DNA of 64,000 bases from Neobacillus sp. PS2-9 (GCF_030915525.1 NZ_CP133269.1:335001-399000); one strand, 5' to 3'. Shown: positions 23,964 to 32,665, numbered from the stretch's first letter. The notes: generated from the letters alone by a model not told the origin. Translations and numbers: made by a program.

Positions 23964-25598
23964 CTAACTCTCGATCAACTTACTCCGCTTACATTCCTCA
24001 TGGAACGCGCGCAGCCTCTTTGTCCGATCCAGCAACGTTTCCATAAAGTACTCCCAGTCGTCCACACGCTTCAGCTTCTTGTACAACGTCCGCAGCTTCT
24101 TCAAATGCCGCACCGCCAATCGGTAGCTGCTCCGGTTCTTCTGGTCAATCTCCCGTTGCGCCGTCTGATGCAGCATCCCGAGCAACACCTCCGGACGCTC
24201 CTTCTCAATCAGCTTCAACCGTTCCTTCGGCAAATCATAAAAATTCAAGCCGACAAACGCCTGTAGCTCACCCCAACGGTCATACTGCCCGCGCTCAAAC
24301 AACATATAATCATACTCCCGGAAACTATACGGCAGCGTCTGCAACAACGCCCGTTCGAGCAAATCCACCCGGTCCGTCTCCGAACAATATGGCGTCACCG
24401 CCCGGAGCGCATCCCGAACAAACGCCACACAGCTATGATAGCCGCCCAGCTCCTCCAGATACCCTTTAATTTTTTGCAAAAACAACTCAATTAAAACCCC
24501 AACACGGCGCCATGCCTTCAACTGGCTCAAATAATCAATCCAATACAACAGATAAGGCACAATCACCCGATCCTCAAACTGACCCACCAGCTTCAACGCC
24601 GCCTCATCGTCACCAAGCAGCAAGTTGATATGTATCCCGGCCACCATCAACGGCGCCGGATTCTCCCAATCATGAAGCACCTTCAGCCGCGCACGAATCT
24701 TGCCAACCTCGGCCTCACGCCAACTCTTCTGCTTGAAAAATTGCACCCACAACAGGCGATACAAATAAATCCGTTCGTTCTCAATCCCGCTCGTACACGT
24801 CAGCAAATCAAACGCATCGTCCTTCAATTTCTCAATAAACTCATCAAACGCAAACGGCAGCGACTGCACACCAATCTTCACTGCTAGCTCATGCGCATCC
24901 TCCAGCAAGTTCTGGAACACATGCAAGTACGCCCGCTTCACCATGTCCTCGCTATGCTCCAACTGGTCACTCAGCACCGCCAGCTTCCGGAACGACACCA
25001 CGATCCAAACCATCTCATATAACAAGCGCCATTCCTGCTCCACCGGGGCACTCGCATGAACCCGGCGCTCATAAATCCCAAACAGCTCCGGAATCACATA
25101 AGGGCTTGTGTATTTCTTCGTCGCCAAGAGCGTATCAAAGCTCAACTCAAACGACTGCACCCAGCGGCTGTACTCCGGCTTCATCACACCGTTCGCCTTC
25201 ACGAGATCCTTCGCCGTCTGCATACCCCATGTCGAAAATGCCGCTTGCTCCCGTGCCGGTTCGCGCCACTCGGTCACCCAATCCGCGACACTGCCAACCC
25301 GGGCATACACCGCAAAAAATGTCGCCATCTGATGACGGCAAAAGCCCTCCCCCGGACATGAACACGAGCTCTCCGACAAAAACGATAAGATGAGCTTCAC
25401 ATAACAAGGCGTGACGTCCTGGACCGTCGACGTCACTTTTTCATCATGGAAGAGTTGGACCTGCTTCACCAGTCCTTGCCGGTACAGCATTAACCCTTTC
25501 GAAACCAGCTTCGCATCCTCCGTCACACTCGAATGCAGCAGCTCCTTCACCTGTTCCGAGAAGAGCTCAATTTTTTCACTAGCCGGTGTCGACTCCAT
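23964..25598 (-). CDS. SWIM zinc-finger protein, SNF2 partner
   Basis: 544 residues from ATG 25598 (AAGGGGG upstream); a longer frame to 25772 has no ribosome site. The SWIM motif is C79-x-C81-x5-C87-x-H89 (SCSCPGEGFCRHQMA). The remaining 450 residues form a helical, repeat-like scaffold. SWIM proteins next to SNF2 helicases are common in Firmicutes and probably deliver the motor to DNA or protein targets. The two genes share orientation but are now separated by a 21-bp array. Confidence 0.88.
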   Translation of the reverse strand: MESTPASEKIELFSEQVKELLHSSVTEDAKLVSKGLMLYRQGLVKQVQLFHDEKVTSTVQDVTPCYVKLILSFLSESSCSCPGEGFCRHQMATFFAVYARVGSVADWVTEWREPAREQAAFSTWGMQTAKDLVKANGVMKPEYSRWVQSFELSFDTLLATKKYTSPYVIPELFGIYERRVHASAPVEQEWRLLYEMVWIVVSFRKLAVLSDQLEHSEDMVKRAYLHVFQNLLEDAHELAVKIGVQSLPFAFDEFIEKLKDDAFDLLTCTSGIENERIYLYRLLWVQFFKQKSWREAEVGKIRARLKVLHDWENPAPLMVAGIHINLLLGDDEAALKLVGQFEDRVIVPYLLYWIDYLSQLKAWRRVGVLIELFLQKIKGYLEELGGYHSCVAFVRDALRAVTPYCSETDRVDLLERALLQTLPYSFREYDYMLFERGQYDRWGELQAFVGLNFYDLPKERLKLIEKERPEVLLGMLHQTAQREIDQKNRSSYRLAVRHLKKLRTLYKKLKRVDDWEYFMETLLDRTKRLRAFHEECKRSKLIES

Positions 25599-25817
25599 AA
25601 CCGTAACCCCCTTTTTTGGAAAAATAAAAATCATCACCATAGTGCGATCTTTTTTTATAAAAGTCCGTCCATTCATTGATAAAAATCCATATTCCTTTAT
25701 TATAACCAAAAATTCGCAATTAGAGGAGGGGGCGGCTTGGAAACATGGGATTTTAAATTTATTTATGGTCACGCATAATAGGATTGGAAATGATCAGTAA
25801 ACCTACTATATATACGA

Positions 25818-25843
25818 AAAAAACCGCTGCTATAGCGGTTTTC
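25818..25843. terminator. Intrinsic hairpin
   Basis: AAAACCGCT/AGCGGTTTT with a 4-nt loop and A/T flanks. The surrounding 25773-26048 has no gene. Confidence 0.75.
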
Positions 25844-26063
25844 TAAATAGCACACATTTATAATCTAATATGTGCGTAATATTTCACTTCAAAACGTTTA
25901 TAAATGGATCTCTTCGAAAAAATCAGCCAGAGACGGAACTTTGACTAGGACTCGAGGCTAAATCTACAACTATAGTTGTAGAAAACTTCCCACTAAAGCT
26001 GAATGTCTATTTTTAACACAAACACTAAAATAAAGGTATCAATAGGGAATGGGGTTGAGCGGT

Positions 26064-26528
26064 ATGAAAATATATGAAACGCATGTAAACACAAGGAATT
26101 TAGAACAATCCATTGAATTCTATCAATCACTCGGGTTGGTGCTCGCGTACGTAATCAACGAGAGAAGAGTCGCGTTTTTCTGGCTGGGGGACGTCGAGAA
26201 GAAGGAGCAAATGCTCGGCGTATGGGAGGAGTCTGCTGAAAAGTTTGTTCCATCACACTTTGCCTTTGGAGTATCACTGGAAGAGTTAATGAAAATACCT
26301 TCATTTTTAGAAAAAAAGGGAATCGAGCTGCGCCCGTCGTTCGGGCTGGATACGTCAGAGCCTGTGGTCCACGCCTGGATGCCAGCCGCCTCCTACTATT
26401 TCGCCGATCCGGACGGCAATTCGCTGGAATATTTGGCGTTGCTAGAGGGGGAGGCACGACCTGAGCTTGGTGCGGTCCACTTGAGCACGTGGAATGAGGT
26501 GATGAATCATGATAAAAGGTCTGTATGA
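26064..26528 (+). CDS. VOC-family (glyoxalase/bleomycin resistance fold) protein
   Basis: 154 residues from ATG 26064. Two beta-alpha-beta modules of the vicinal-oxygen-chelate fold: IYETHVNTRNLEQSIEFYQSLGL at the start and FADPDGNSLEYLALL (about 114-128). His and Glu at the usual metal positions (H6, E122) are present. The substrate cannot be deduced. It overlaps the next, truncated paralogue by 20 bp, so they were a tandem pair. Confidence 0.88.
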   Translation: MKIYETHVNTRNLEQSIEFYQSLGLVLAYVINERRVAFFWLGDVEKKEQMLGVWEESAEKFVPSHFAFGVSLEELMKIPSFLEKKGIELRPSFGLDTSEPVVHAWMPAASYYFADPDGNSLEYLALLEGEARPELGAVHLSTWNEVMNHDKRSV

Positions 26529-26727
26529 AGCACATTTACCGGTTAGCGACCTGGAGCGGTCTATTGATTTTTACAAAAATCTCAATTTAGAATTGGCTTT
26601 TCAAAAGGGAAAAGTAGCTTTCTTTTGGATTGAAAAGGGTCGCAGCTGGCGAGTGGAGGCGCCTTTTTTGTCATTTGGAAGATGGTTTCCAGTTTTTGTA
26701 GAATTCCTTGCTAGTTTTGTAGAATAA
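26509..26727 (+). pseudogene. Truncated second VOC gene, ended by a repeat array
   Basis: The first 45-48 residues (LYEAHLPVSDLERSIDFYKN, then VAFFWIEKGRS) match the VOC N-terminal module of the preceding gene. After that the frame reads through the flank and first unit of the TGTAGAATT array (FGRWFPVFVEFLASFVE) to a stop. The second half of the fold is missing and is not found beyond the array. Confidence 0.8.
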
Positions 26728-27015
26728 CTTGAAATTTTGTAGAATTCCTCTGACGTTATGTAGAATAAATCGAAATTTTGTAGAATTCCCTCGTGGATTT
26801 GTAGAATTAATCTAAGCCTGTGTAGCTAACCCCTGGATTAGTTAAGAAATAAACCAAATCCGTTTGGAAAAAACCTGGAATTGTAGATAAATCCCGAATT
26901 TGTGTAGAAATAATCCAAATCTGTGTAGAAAAAACCTAAAGTTGTGTAGAAATAATTAGAATTCGTGTAGAAAAACCCTGAATTTGTGTAGAAAAAATCC
27001 AAAAGTGTGTAGAAT
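26699..27015 (+). repeat. 21-bp phased array, TTTGTAGAATT to TGTGTAGAAA, about 15 units
   Basis: TAGAA cores at 26699, 26720, 26740, 26761, 26781, 26802 and 26823 (TAGCTA), then two degenerate units, then 26884, 26905, 26926, 26947, 26968, 26989 and 27010. Steps are 20 or 21. The core drifts from TTTTGTAGAATTCC to TGTGTAGAAAAA along the array. It is the longest array here and directly follows the VOC fragment. Confidence 0.9.
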
Positions 27016-27065
27016 TCCTCTAAAACGATGGGATGTTCCGTTCTGGGTCCGGGTAAATCCTAAAA

Positions 27066-27160
27066 AATTAGGTAATATTTCAACTGAGCTCTAGTGAATT
27101 CCTCTTAATTAGGTAATAGTCAATCCAAGCTCTAGTGAAATCCTTATAAATTAGGAAGAA
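27066..27160 (+). repeat. 41-42-bp repeat, AATTAGGTAAT family
   Basis: AATTAGG starts at 27066, 27107 and 27149 (steps 41 and 42), with AGCTCTAGTGAA between copies at 27087 and 27128. The step equals two 21-bp units. Confidence 0.75.
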
Positions 27161-27260
27161 TTCCATCAGAAGCGCTCAAGAACTCTTCCTACCATCTTAA
27201 AAACTACAAGAACACCCCCTAAAACCAGTCACACCGAATAAATATACTTCCTCGCAAACC

Positions 27261-27350
27261 TTTTGGGGACAGTCCCCCAGCGCTTTAAAGTATAAGGGGA
27301 CAGTCCCCCGGTTGAGTAACGCATCAATGCAGTGGGGGACAGTCCCCAAA
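27261..27350 (+). repeat. Cluster of three GGGGACAGTCCCC palindromes
   Basis: The 13-bp palindrome occurs at 27265-27277, 27296-27308 and 27335-27347, linked by AGCGCTTTAA- and GTAACGC-type spacers. Other clusters of this dispersed family are at 31262-31305, 33060-33106, 36399-36488, 36988-37039 and 38755-38798. Confidence 0.85.
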
Positions 27351-27436
27351 CTTTGCCCCATAACCCTCATAATTTTCCATAAAAATTAGCATAATAACCC
27401 TATATGACTAAGTTCTGTAAATCTTGGAGGTTTATT

Positions 27437-28444
27437 GTGGAAGACATAAATCATACCGTTCGCCTGACGACAGGGGAAATAGCGAATCTTTGGACCCAAT
27501 ACATTAACGACACCATGGCCATTTGTGTACTCACCCATTCAATTGAAACAACGCAGGACCCGCAGATCAAGGACATCCTTCAGTTTGCTCTTCAACTAGC
27601 CGAATCACATATCGGAAAAATTACTGCCTTTTTCAACGAAGAAGACTTTCCGATTCCAATAGGATTTACGAAAGCCGACGTGAACCTCGGTGCACCCGCG
27701 TTATTTACAGATAAATTCATGCTGGCCTACATGCTGATTATGGGAATCCATGGCCTGACCGGCTACGCGGGAGCAGTGAGTACATCCGTGCGCGCCGATC
27801 AACGTGCCTATTTCATCCAATGTAATATCGAAACGATGGAGTTACATAATAAAATCGTAGAATTAATGCTAGAAAAAGGCATCTACAGTAAGCCGCCAAG
27901 AATCAACACGCCAAAACAGGTGGACTTTGTCAATGAACAAAGCTATTTAACTGGCTGGTTTGGTAAGAAACGGCCGCTAAATGCGATGGAAATCAGCGGA
28001 ATTAGCTACAACATGCAAAAAACAGTCGCAAAAATCGTACTGGAAATTGCCTTTGCTCAAACCTGTCAATCGAAAGAGCTACGGCAATATTTTCAAAGAG
28101 GGAAAGAAATTTGTAAAAGGGAGTTCGACACCCTGAGTTCGATCCTAACAAAAGATGATCTCACCTCACCCGCTTCATGGGTATCAGAATTGACCGATTC
28201 CACCATTCCACCGTTTTCAGATAAATTGATGTTATCTCATATCGTCATCCTAATTTCTGCGGGAGTCGGCTACTTTGGCGCCGGATTATCAGTTTCACAG
28301 CGAAGAGACCTGGCGCTAAAATACACGATTCTTATGGCGGACATCGGAAGATACGCAGAGGATGGGGCCCAGCTGTTGATCAAGCATGGCTGGTTGGAGC
28401 AGCCACCACTTGCCTCAGACAGAAATGAATTGGCCGAAAAATAA
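27437..28444 (+). CDS. DUF3231 family protein
   Basis: 335 residues from GTG 27437 with GGAGG 7 nt upstream; an upstream ATG lacks a site. The protein is a tandem duplication of an all-helical module: LTTGEIANLWTQYINDTMAI at 10-30 and LNAMEISGISYNMQKTVAK near 187. Each contains a PIP/PPF-x-DK-x-L motif (PALFTDKFMLAYML; IPPFSDKLMLSHIV). It ends WLEQPPLASDRNELAEK. DUF3231 proteins are typical of Bacillaceae and their function is unknown; helical-bundle, ferritin-like architecture is likely. It is first in a four-gene operon of membrane proteins. Confidence 0.85.
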   Translation: MEDINHTVRLTTGEIANLWTQYINDTMAICVLTHSIETTQDPQIKDILQFALQLAESHIGKITAFFNEEDFPIPIGFTKADVNLGAPALFTDKFMLAYMLIMGIHGLTGYAGAVSTSVRADQRAYFIQCNIETMELHNKIVELMLEKGIYSKPPRINTPKQVDFVNEQSYLTGWFGKKRPLNAMEISGISYNMQKTVAKIVLEIAFAQTCQSKELRQYFQRGKEICKREFDTLSSILTKDDLTSPASWVSELTDSTIPPFSDKLMLSHIVILISAGVGYFGAGLSVSQRRDLALKYTILMADIGRYAEDGAQLLIKHGWLEQPPLASDRNELAEK

Positions 28445-28464
28445 ATTGGAAGAGAGGGATAGAA

Positions 28465-28917
28465 ATGGTTTTATTAATTATGACTGTTATCGGATCCATC
28501 CTAGCAATCATTTTTATCCCTAAGCGCATTTCCAACTTAGAAATGTACACAACCTCCTTCTTTGCTATGATTCTAGCCGTCGTCGCAGATGTTTATTTAG
28601 ATTTGAAATTTGACTATTACGGTTTTTTTAACAAGGGCGTGGATTGGCAATACCTGCCGATATTTATCTTTGTCTATCCAGCCGCAAACATCGTGTTCCT
28701 AAATTTTTACCCCTTTAAAAAGACATGGATGAAAAAAGTACTCTATGTTGTGATCTGGACATTTCTGACCACTGCATTTGAATACCTCTCATTACATACA
28801 GAGGTTTTTTACCATCATGAATGGAAGCTGTGGTATTCCTTCCTTTGCTACCCGTTTCTTTACTGGATCCTGGTCTTGAATCTAAGGTTTATAAGGTTTT
28901 TAGCAAAAAATAATTGA
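28465..28917 (+). CDS. CBO0543 family membrane protein
   Basis: 150 residues, five membrane segments, with YLDLKFDYYGFF, WQYLPIFIFVYPAANIVFLN and HHEWKLWYSF as in CBO0543 proteins. AGAGAGGG lies upstream of the ATG. It is second in the DUF3231 operon, 20 bp after it and overlapping the next frame. Confidence 0.75.
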   Translation: MVLLIMTVIGSILAIIFIPKRISNLEMYTTSFFAMILAVVADVYLDLKFDYYGFFNKGVDWQYLPIFIFVYPAANIVFLNFYPFKKTWMKKVLYVVIWTFLTTAFEYLSLHTEVFYHHEWKLWYSFLCYPFLYWILVLNLRFIRFLAKNN

Positions 28918-29726
28918 AAATGGTGAAAAACATGCCGATCATTACACAAAAGTGGCACCCAAGACGACCGAAGGCAAACCTAACCTCCTTTAACATCAAT
29001 TATTTACGTGTGGGAAACCCGTTTATGCCTCTGTGGTGGGGAATGGCGATGCCAGGCGCGGGCCACATTATGATTGGGAAAAAATTTAAGGGGTTTTTGT
29101 TATTTGTATTTGAGTTCCTCGTCAATACACAAGCCCATTTGAACTTATCCATTTTTTATTCTTGTACCGGACAATTCGAGTTGGCAAAAGCGTGTCTAGA
29201 TAGCCGATGGTTCTTCATTTATATAGGCGTCTACATTTTTAACGCCTGGGACGCGTACCGATTGACGACGGATATCAACCAATTTTCGATGCTCGCGGTG
29301 AGAGAGAAATCACCATTCCAAGCATTTAACATCAGTATCTTGGAAATCAACTACCTTCAAAGGCTCAATCCATGGGTCCCAGTCTTTTGGTCGGTGGTTA
29401 CGCCGGGCCTGGGGCACCTAATTGTTAGAAATGTCGTCTCCGGTGTCTACATGATAGTTTGGTTCATCATCTCGATTTACCAATCGAGGATACTGGAAGG
29501 AGTGTATTTTTGTGTGTTGGGGGAGTTTGAGCAAGCATCAGCCGTAATGAATATCCAGTGGACAATGTATTTACCCTCGGTATATTGTTTTGCAGCCTGT
29601 GACAGCTACTTTCACGCGGTTGAAATCAATGAGCTTTTTAAGATGGAACAAGCCCAATATTTGAAAAAGAATTACTATGGCCCGAAAAATAAACAAAATT
29701 TTATCAAACAATTGGAGAATATCTAA
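28914..29726 (+). CDS. Membrane protein with duplicated PGxGH module
   Basis: Up to 270 residues; the start may be TTG 28914, ATG 28920 or ATG 28932, none with a strong site. Two homologous halves each begin with NYLRVGNPFMPLWWGMAMPGAGH or NYLQRLNPWVPVFWSVVTPGLGH and continue with paired membrane helices and a W-x-x-Y-x-P-S-V-Y segment. The 35843-36382 protein carries the same module once (PGFGQ). Function unknown. It overlaps both neighbours in the operon. Confidence 0.7.
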   Translation: MKMVKNMPIITQKWHPRRPKANLTSFNINYLRVGNPFMPLWWGMAMPGAGHIMIGKKFKGFLLFVFEFLVNTQAHLNLSIFYSCTGQFELAKACLDSRWFFIYIGVYIFNAWDAYRLTTDINQFSMLAVREKSPFQAFNISILEINYLQRLNPWVPVFWSVVTPGLGHLIVRNVVSGVYMIVWFIISIYQSRILEGVYFCVLGEFEQASAVMNIQWTMYLPSVYCFAACDSYFHAVEINELFKMEQAQYLKKNYYGPKNKQNFIKQLENI

Positions 29727-30169
29727 TGCCTGTCATCTCAATCTTCGAGCATTCCTTAGCACTCGAACTCGCCATTAGCGAATTAGAAAATCATCATATC
29801 GAAAAAGAAAGAATTTTAGCGGCATCTGTAAATAAAAATGTCGTCGAAAAAAAGTACCTCGACCCTTTTAACGCGGATGGACTCAATCTGTTTTTGGTCT
29901 CGGGAATCGGCATGTCAGTCATGCTACTGGGCACGATGTACGGGTTTGTCCTCTATTGGGGTCCCGTCCTCTGGGGCCTGATCGGATTAATTGCCGGGTC
30001 AATTGTTGGACTTGTCATTGATTACATATGGAAAAAAACCGTCAGAAAAAAGACGCTCAGAAAAATCATAGCGGACGTCCTGTTAATTGTGAATTGCGAA
30101 GAGGACCAGGTAGAGTTGGTGGAGGGCATCCTTAAACAGCATCATACATTGGGGCTGGTGAGAATATAG
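29726..30169 (+). CDS. Two-helix membrane protein of unknown function
   Basis: 147 residues overlapping the previous stop by one base (TAATG). N-terminus about 1-45 is a soluble alpha/beta piece (SIFEHSLALELAISELENHHIEKERILA) with the look of a small regulatory ferredoxin-like fold. Two membrane helices follow (about 55-95, a Gly-rich glycine-zipper type), then a basic loop and a soluble tail. It is last in the DUF3231 operon. Confidence 0.6.
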   Translation: MPVISIFEHSLALELAISELENHHIEKERILAASVNKNVVEKKYLDPFNADGLNLFLVSGIGMSVMLLGTMYGFVLYWGPVLWGLIGLIAGSIVGLVIDYIWKKTVRKKTLRKIIADVLLIVNCEEDQVELVEGILKQHHTLGLVRI

Positions 30170-30237
30170 AGAATGGTCGCGGGCGATTCTGTTCTTGAAA
30201 ACCAATCGACTGATTTGCTAAAATACTTGTATATAAC

Positions 30238-30290
30238 TGCACAGGCGATGGAGTTCGCCATAAACGCTTAGAAAGCTAATGACTCCTACC
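30238..30290 (+). ncRNA. Fluoride riboswitch (crcB motif) aptamer
   Basis: GGCGATGGAGTTCGCC forms the first hairpin, followed by ATAAACGCT, AGCTAATGA and CTCCTACC, the conserved order of the crcB-motif fluoride aptamer. Two CrcB fluoride channel genes follow. The aptamer's 3' end (CTCCTACC) is also the 5' arm of a terminator, so fluoride binding should prevent termination. Confidence 0.93.
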
Positions 30291-30320
30291 AGAAAAGGTC
30301 CTGGTAGGAGTCTATTTTTT
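30281..30320 (+). terminator. Riboswitch-controlled terminator
   Basis: GACTCCTACC and GGTAGGAGTC form a 10-bp stem followed by TATTTTTTT. The 5' arm overlaps the aptamer, the normal expression platform of this riboswitch class. Confidence 0.93.
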
Positions 30321-30378
30321 TAAAAATTGCTGTTTTTAACCTGGATTTTCAGTGTAAAATTACACTCGAGCGGTATAT

Positions 30379-30474
30379 ATCAGCGAATTCGCGGCACTTA
30401 TCAGCGAATTTCGGGGTTTTATCGGCGAATTTCATAGTTTTATCAGCGTATTTTGCCATTTTATCAGCGAATCA
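30379..30474 (+). repeat. 21-bp phased array, TATCAGCGAATTT family, five units
   Basis: ATCAGCGAA (with single changes) starts at 30379, 30400, 30421, 30442 and 30463, each exactly 21 bp apart. It lies between the fluoride riboswitch terminator and the first crcB, i.e. within the crcB leader RNA. Confidence 0.92.
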
Positions 30475-30499
30475 CAAAAGTAAGATAGAGGTGGACCAA

Positions 30500-30901
30500 A
30501 TGAATTTTATTTTAGTAGGTATTGCCGGCATAATCGGAGCCACACTCCGGTATTTATTGGGCGTGTACTTCAGCCAGTGGTGGCTGAATGACTTTCCGTT
30601 AGCCACCTTTGTCACAAACATGGTGGGGAGCTTCCTATTAGGCTGGTTCACCCATTTTTTGCCGCGGTTCAAATCGCTGCATCCGCATGTCATCACGGCA
30701 ATGGGCACCGGATTGATCGGCTCATTTACGACGTTTTCTACTTTTAGCGTGGAAACCGTTCACCTAATCGAGGCATCGAAATGGGGCACCGCGATTCTAT
30801 ATGTACTCCTCAGTCTTTGGGGCGGGCTGTTGTTCTCATGGCTCGGATACCGCTTAGGATTGAAAAAGGATGCTGCTGTAGGCGGGGGTGTAAAGTCATG
30901 A
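30500..30901 (+). CDS. crcB: Fluoride channel CrcB/FluC, subunit 1
   Basis: 133 residues from ATG 30500 with GAGGTG 7 nt upstream. Four membrane helices; signature GATLRYLL (about 11-18), FVTNMVGSFLLG (near 38-49) and GLIGSFTTFSTFSVE (about 72-86, with the Phe box and the central Na+-binding region). Firmicutes often encode two homologous subunits that form a heterodimeric fluoride exporter, as here. The gene is under the fluoride riboswitch and overlaps the second crcB by ATGA. Confidence 0.95.
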   Translation: MNFILVGIAGIIGATLRYLLGVYFSQWWLNDFPLATFVTNMVGSFLLGWFTHFLPRFKSLHPHVITAMGTGLIGSFTTFSTFSVETVHLIEASKWGTAILYVLLSLWGGLLFSWLGYRLGLKKDAAVGGGVKS

Positions 30902-31260
30902 TCACCAATATCTTATGGGTCGCATTGGGTGGGTTTTTCGGAGCGATGTCCCGTTACGGCGTGGGCTTAGTTATAAAGAAAAAGTACCCTTCAGATTTCC
31001 CGTTCGCTACCCTGTTTGTCAATCTATTGGGGTCGTTTTTGCTCGGACTCATCATAGGGGCCAATACGGATGATACTCTAAGATTGTTACTAGGTACAGG
31101 CTTTATGGGGGCGTTTACGACGTTTTCCACGTTCAAATTAGAGAATATCCAACTGCATGCAAAAAGAAAAATAAAAATAGCAGTGCTGTACCTGGCGATC
31201 AGCTACACCTGCGGCATCTTACTCGCCTTTCTAGGCATATGGCTTGGTGGCAACCAATAA
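30898..31260 (+). CDS. crcB: Fluoride channel CrcB/FluC, subunit 2
   Basis: 120 residues from ATG 30898, overlapping the first crcB stop by 4 bp; a longer frame to 30781 lies inside crcB1 and is not used. Motifs: GGFFGAMSRYGVG, FVNLLGSFLLG and GFMGAFTTFSTFKLE. Four membrane helices. A GGGGACAGTCCCC double hairpin begins 1 bp after the stop and may terminate the operon. Confidence 0.95.
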   Translation: MITNILWVALGGFFGAMSRYGVGLVIKKKYPSDFPFATLFVNLLGSFLLGLIIGANTDDTLRLLLGTGFMGAFTTFSTFKLENIQLHAKRKIKIAVLYLAISYTCGILLAFLGIWLGGNQ

Positions 31261-31261
31261 A

Positions 31262-31312
31262 GGGGACAGTCCCCCGGCGCTTTAGCGCAGCGGGGGACTG
31301 TCCCCAAAAAAA
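31262..31312 (+). terminator. GGGGACAGTCCCC double-palindrome hairpin
   Basis: GGGGACAGTCCCCC (31262-) pairs with GGGGGACTGTCCCC (-31305), with an inner GGCGC/GCGC stem and an A7 run after it. It belongs to the dispersed family and sits between two convergent genes. Confidence 0.8.
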
Positions 31313-31313
31313 C

Positions 31314-32249
31314 TCAGTTATACACAGTATCAAATTTAAATGAATTGTAATTATGGAACTTATGACTGGCGTCGAAATAATCCATCGCCACCTGGAACGC
31401 CTTTTTCGCGCTATCCCAGAACACGAGCAAATTGATATCCTGCTTACCCGCGGCCAACTCTTCCGCGCCAACTTCCTTGGTATCCCACTTAACGACTTTG
31501 AAATTCTTCGCGTCCGTCACCTTAATCGTATACAGCCAGTAATTCTCGCCCTCGACCCCAGTCAAATCATGATAGTTAGACCCCAACTTCTCTTTCAGAC
31601 CAGCCTGGGTAACCCCCACATCAATCCAACTCTTCAGGTCATTCACAACCGAAACAACCGCTGCATTTCCGGAATTCGTCATCCGACCGTTGCTCATTAA
31701 ATAATAACCGCTTACAAAATTCTCCCGCACCATCGCACCATCACGTGGACTCAAATAATACCAAGCACCTGAAACATATCTCCAGCCTGTCGCACGCGCA
31801 CCCGATCCATCAAAGTAATACCAGCTTGTCCCAATCGAGCGCCAACCCGTCGCCATCGCACCCTTTGGATCTAAATAATACTTACGGTCACCAAGCTCGA
31901 GCCAACCCGTCTTCATCACACCATGCGTATCTAAGTAATACCAGGTGCCTGACACCAGCACCCACCCGGTCTTCATCGCTCCGTGCGCATCGAGGTAGTA
32001 CCACTTGCCACCATCGTTCACCCAGCCCGTCTGCATCGTTCCATCCTTAGCGGCAAAATAGTACCAGGCACCCTTGTCGAGCAGCCATCCCGTCTTCTGT
32101 GCACCATCATCACCGTAAAAATGCCACTTTCCATCCTGAAGCGCCCAGCCCGCTGTATTTCCGCTTTCTTCCGCACCCACCACACTCGGAAACACATAAA
32201 GCAGCACGGCCCCAAGCAACACAACCATTAACCTCTTCATTTTTTGCAA
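31314..32249 (-). CDS. Secreted CW-repeat (choline/glucan-binding-like) protein
   Basis: 311 residues from TTG 32249 with GGGAGG 8 nt upstream. Signal peptide RLMVVLLGAVLLYVFPSVVGA. Seven or so CW repeats (about 27-175) of the form GAMKTGWVLVSGTWYYLDTHG, aromatic-rich modules that bind cell-wall polymers. The C-terminal 115 residues (LKEKLGSNYHDLTG..., LLVFWDSAKKAF) form a domain shared with the 39026 protein. No catalytic domain is seen. It probably binds the cell surface. Confidence 0.82.
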   Translation of the reverse strand: MQKMKRLMVVLLGAVLLYVFPSVVGAEESGNTAGWALQDGKWHFYGDDGAQKTGWLLDKGAWYYFAAKDGTMQTGWVNDGGKWYYLDAHGAMKTGWVLVSGTWYYLDTHGVMKTGWLELGDRKYYLDPKGAMATGWRSIGTSWYYFDGSGARATGWRYVSGAWYYLSPRDGAMVRENFVSGYYLMSNGRMTNSGNAAVVSVVNDLKSWIDVGVTQAGLKEKLGSNYHDLTGVEGENYWLYTIKVTDAKNFKVVKWDTKEVGAEELAAGKQDINLLVFWDSAKKAFQVAMDYFDASHKFHNYNSFKFDTVYN

Positions 32250-32506
32250 ATGAACCACCCTCCCGTTGATTACTTTGTCTTACCTAAATATTTGGGTTGG
32301 GTCCCCAGATTTCCTCCCAATACTTTTAGCCAAATTCCGCGAGATTTTCCGCTACAATCTTGCAAAATAAGCTATTTCCTATGAAAAAAGACCCAATCCA
32401 CGCAGTATGTATTTAATAGGTTTTATATAGCCGTTTTTGGAAAGTTTAAACCTAAAAAAAGCCAACTCCCACACATTATTTCAAGGGGGCACCTTGAAGC
32501 ACAAAA

Positions 32507-32545
32507 AAAGCCAACCCGACTTGATTGTTATGGGGTTGGCTCGGA
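32507..32545 (-). terminator. Terminator of the small acidic gene
   Basis: AGCCAACCC/GGGTTGGCT read on the minus strand with T7 after it. The 5' arm contains the end of the 32528-32665 frame. Confidence 0.75.
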
Positions 32546-32665
32546 ATTTGTATTTTGGTTTTTTGATAGAGTAGAGAAGTATTCAAATAATTGATTGATA
32601 TAGTTGTTTAGCTCGAAACCATCCTCACTAGCAAACTCCGACAATAACAATTTGTTCTCATTCAT
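32528..32665 (-). CDS. Small 45-residue acidic protein
   Basis: ATG 32665 with GAGGGGG about 9 nt upstream; the frame reads MNENKLLLSEFASEDG..., then NNYINQLFEYFSTLS and ends NSEPTP with its stop inside a terminator stem. It is short, helical and has no hydrophobic segment. The ribosome site and directly following terminator argue that it is real. No family is recognised. It lies in the otherwise gene-free 32250-33173. Confidence 0.5.
   Translation of the reverse strand: MNENKLLLSEFASEDGFELNNYINQLFEYFSTLSKNQNTNSEPTP

Noticed and set aside
18123..27015. Diversity-generating retroelement explaining the variable spacers
   Set aside because: No reverse transcriptase or template repeat is present in the window, and spacers are conserved by position between loci rather than adenine-mutated.
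30781..30897. Extended N-terminus of the second crcB
   Set aside because: It lies inside crcB1 in another frame, has a Cys/Arg-rich non-CrcB sequence and no ribosome site; ATG 30898 gives the normal length.
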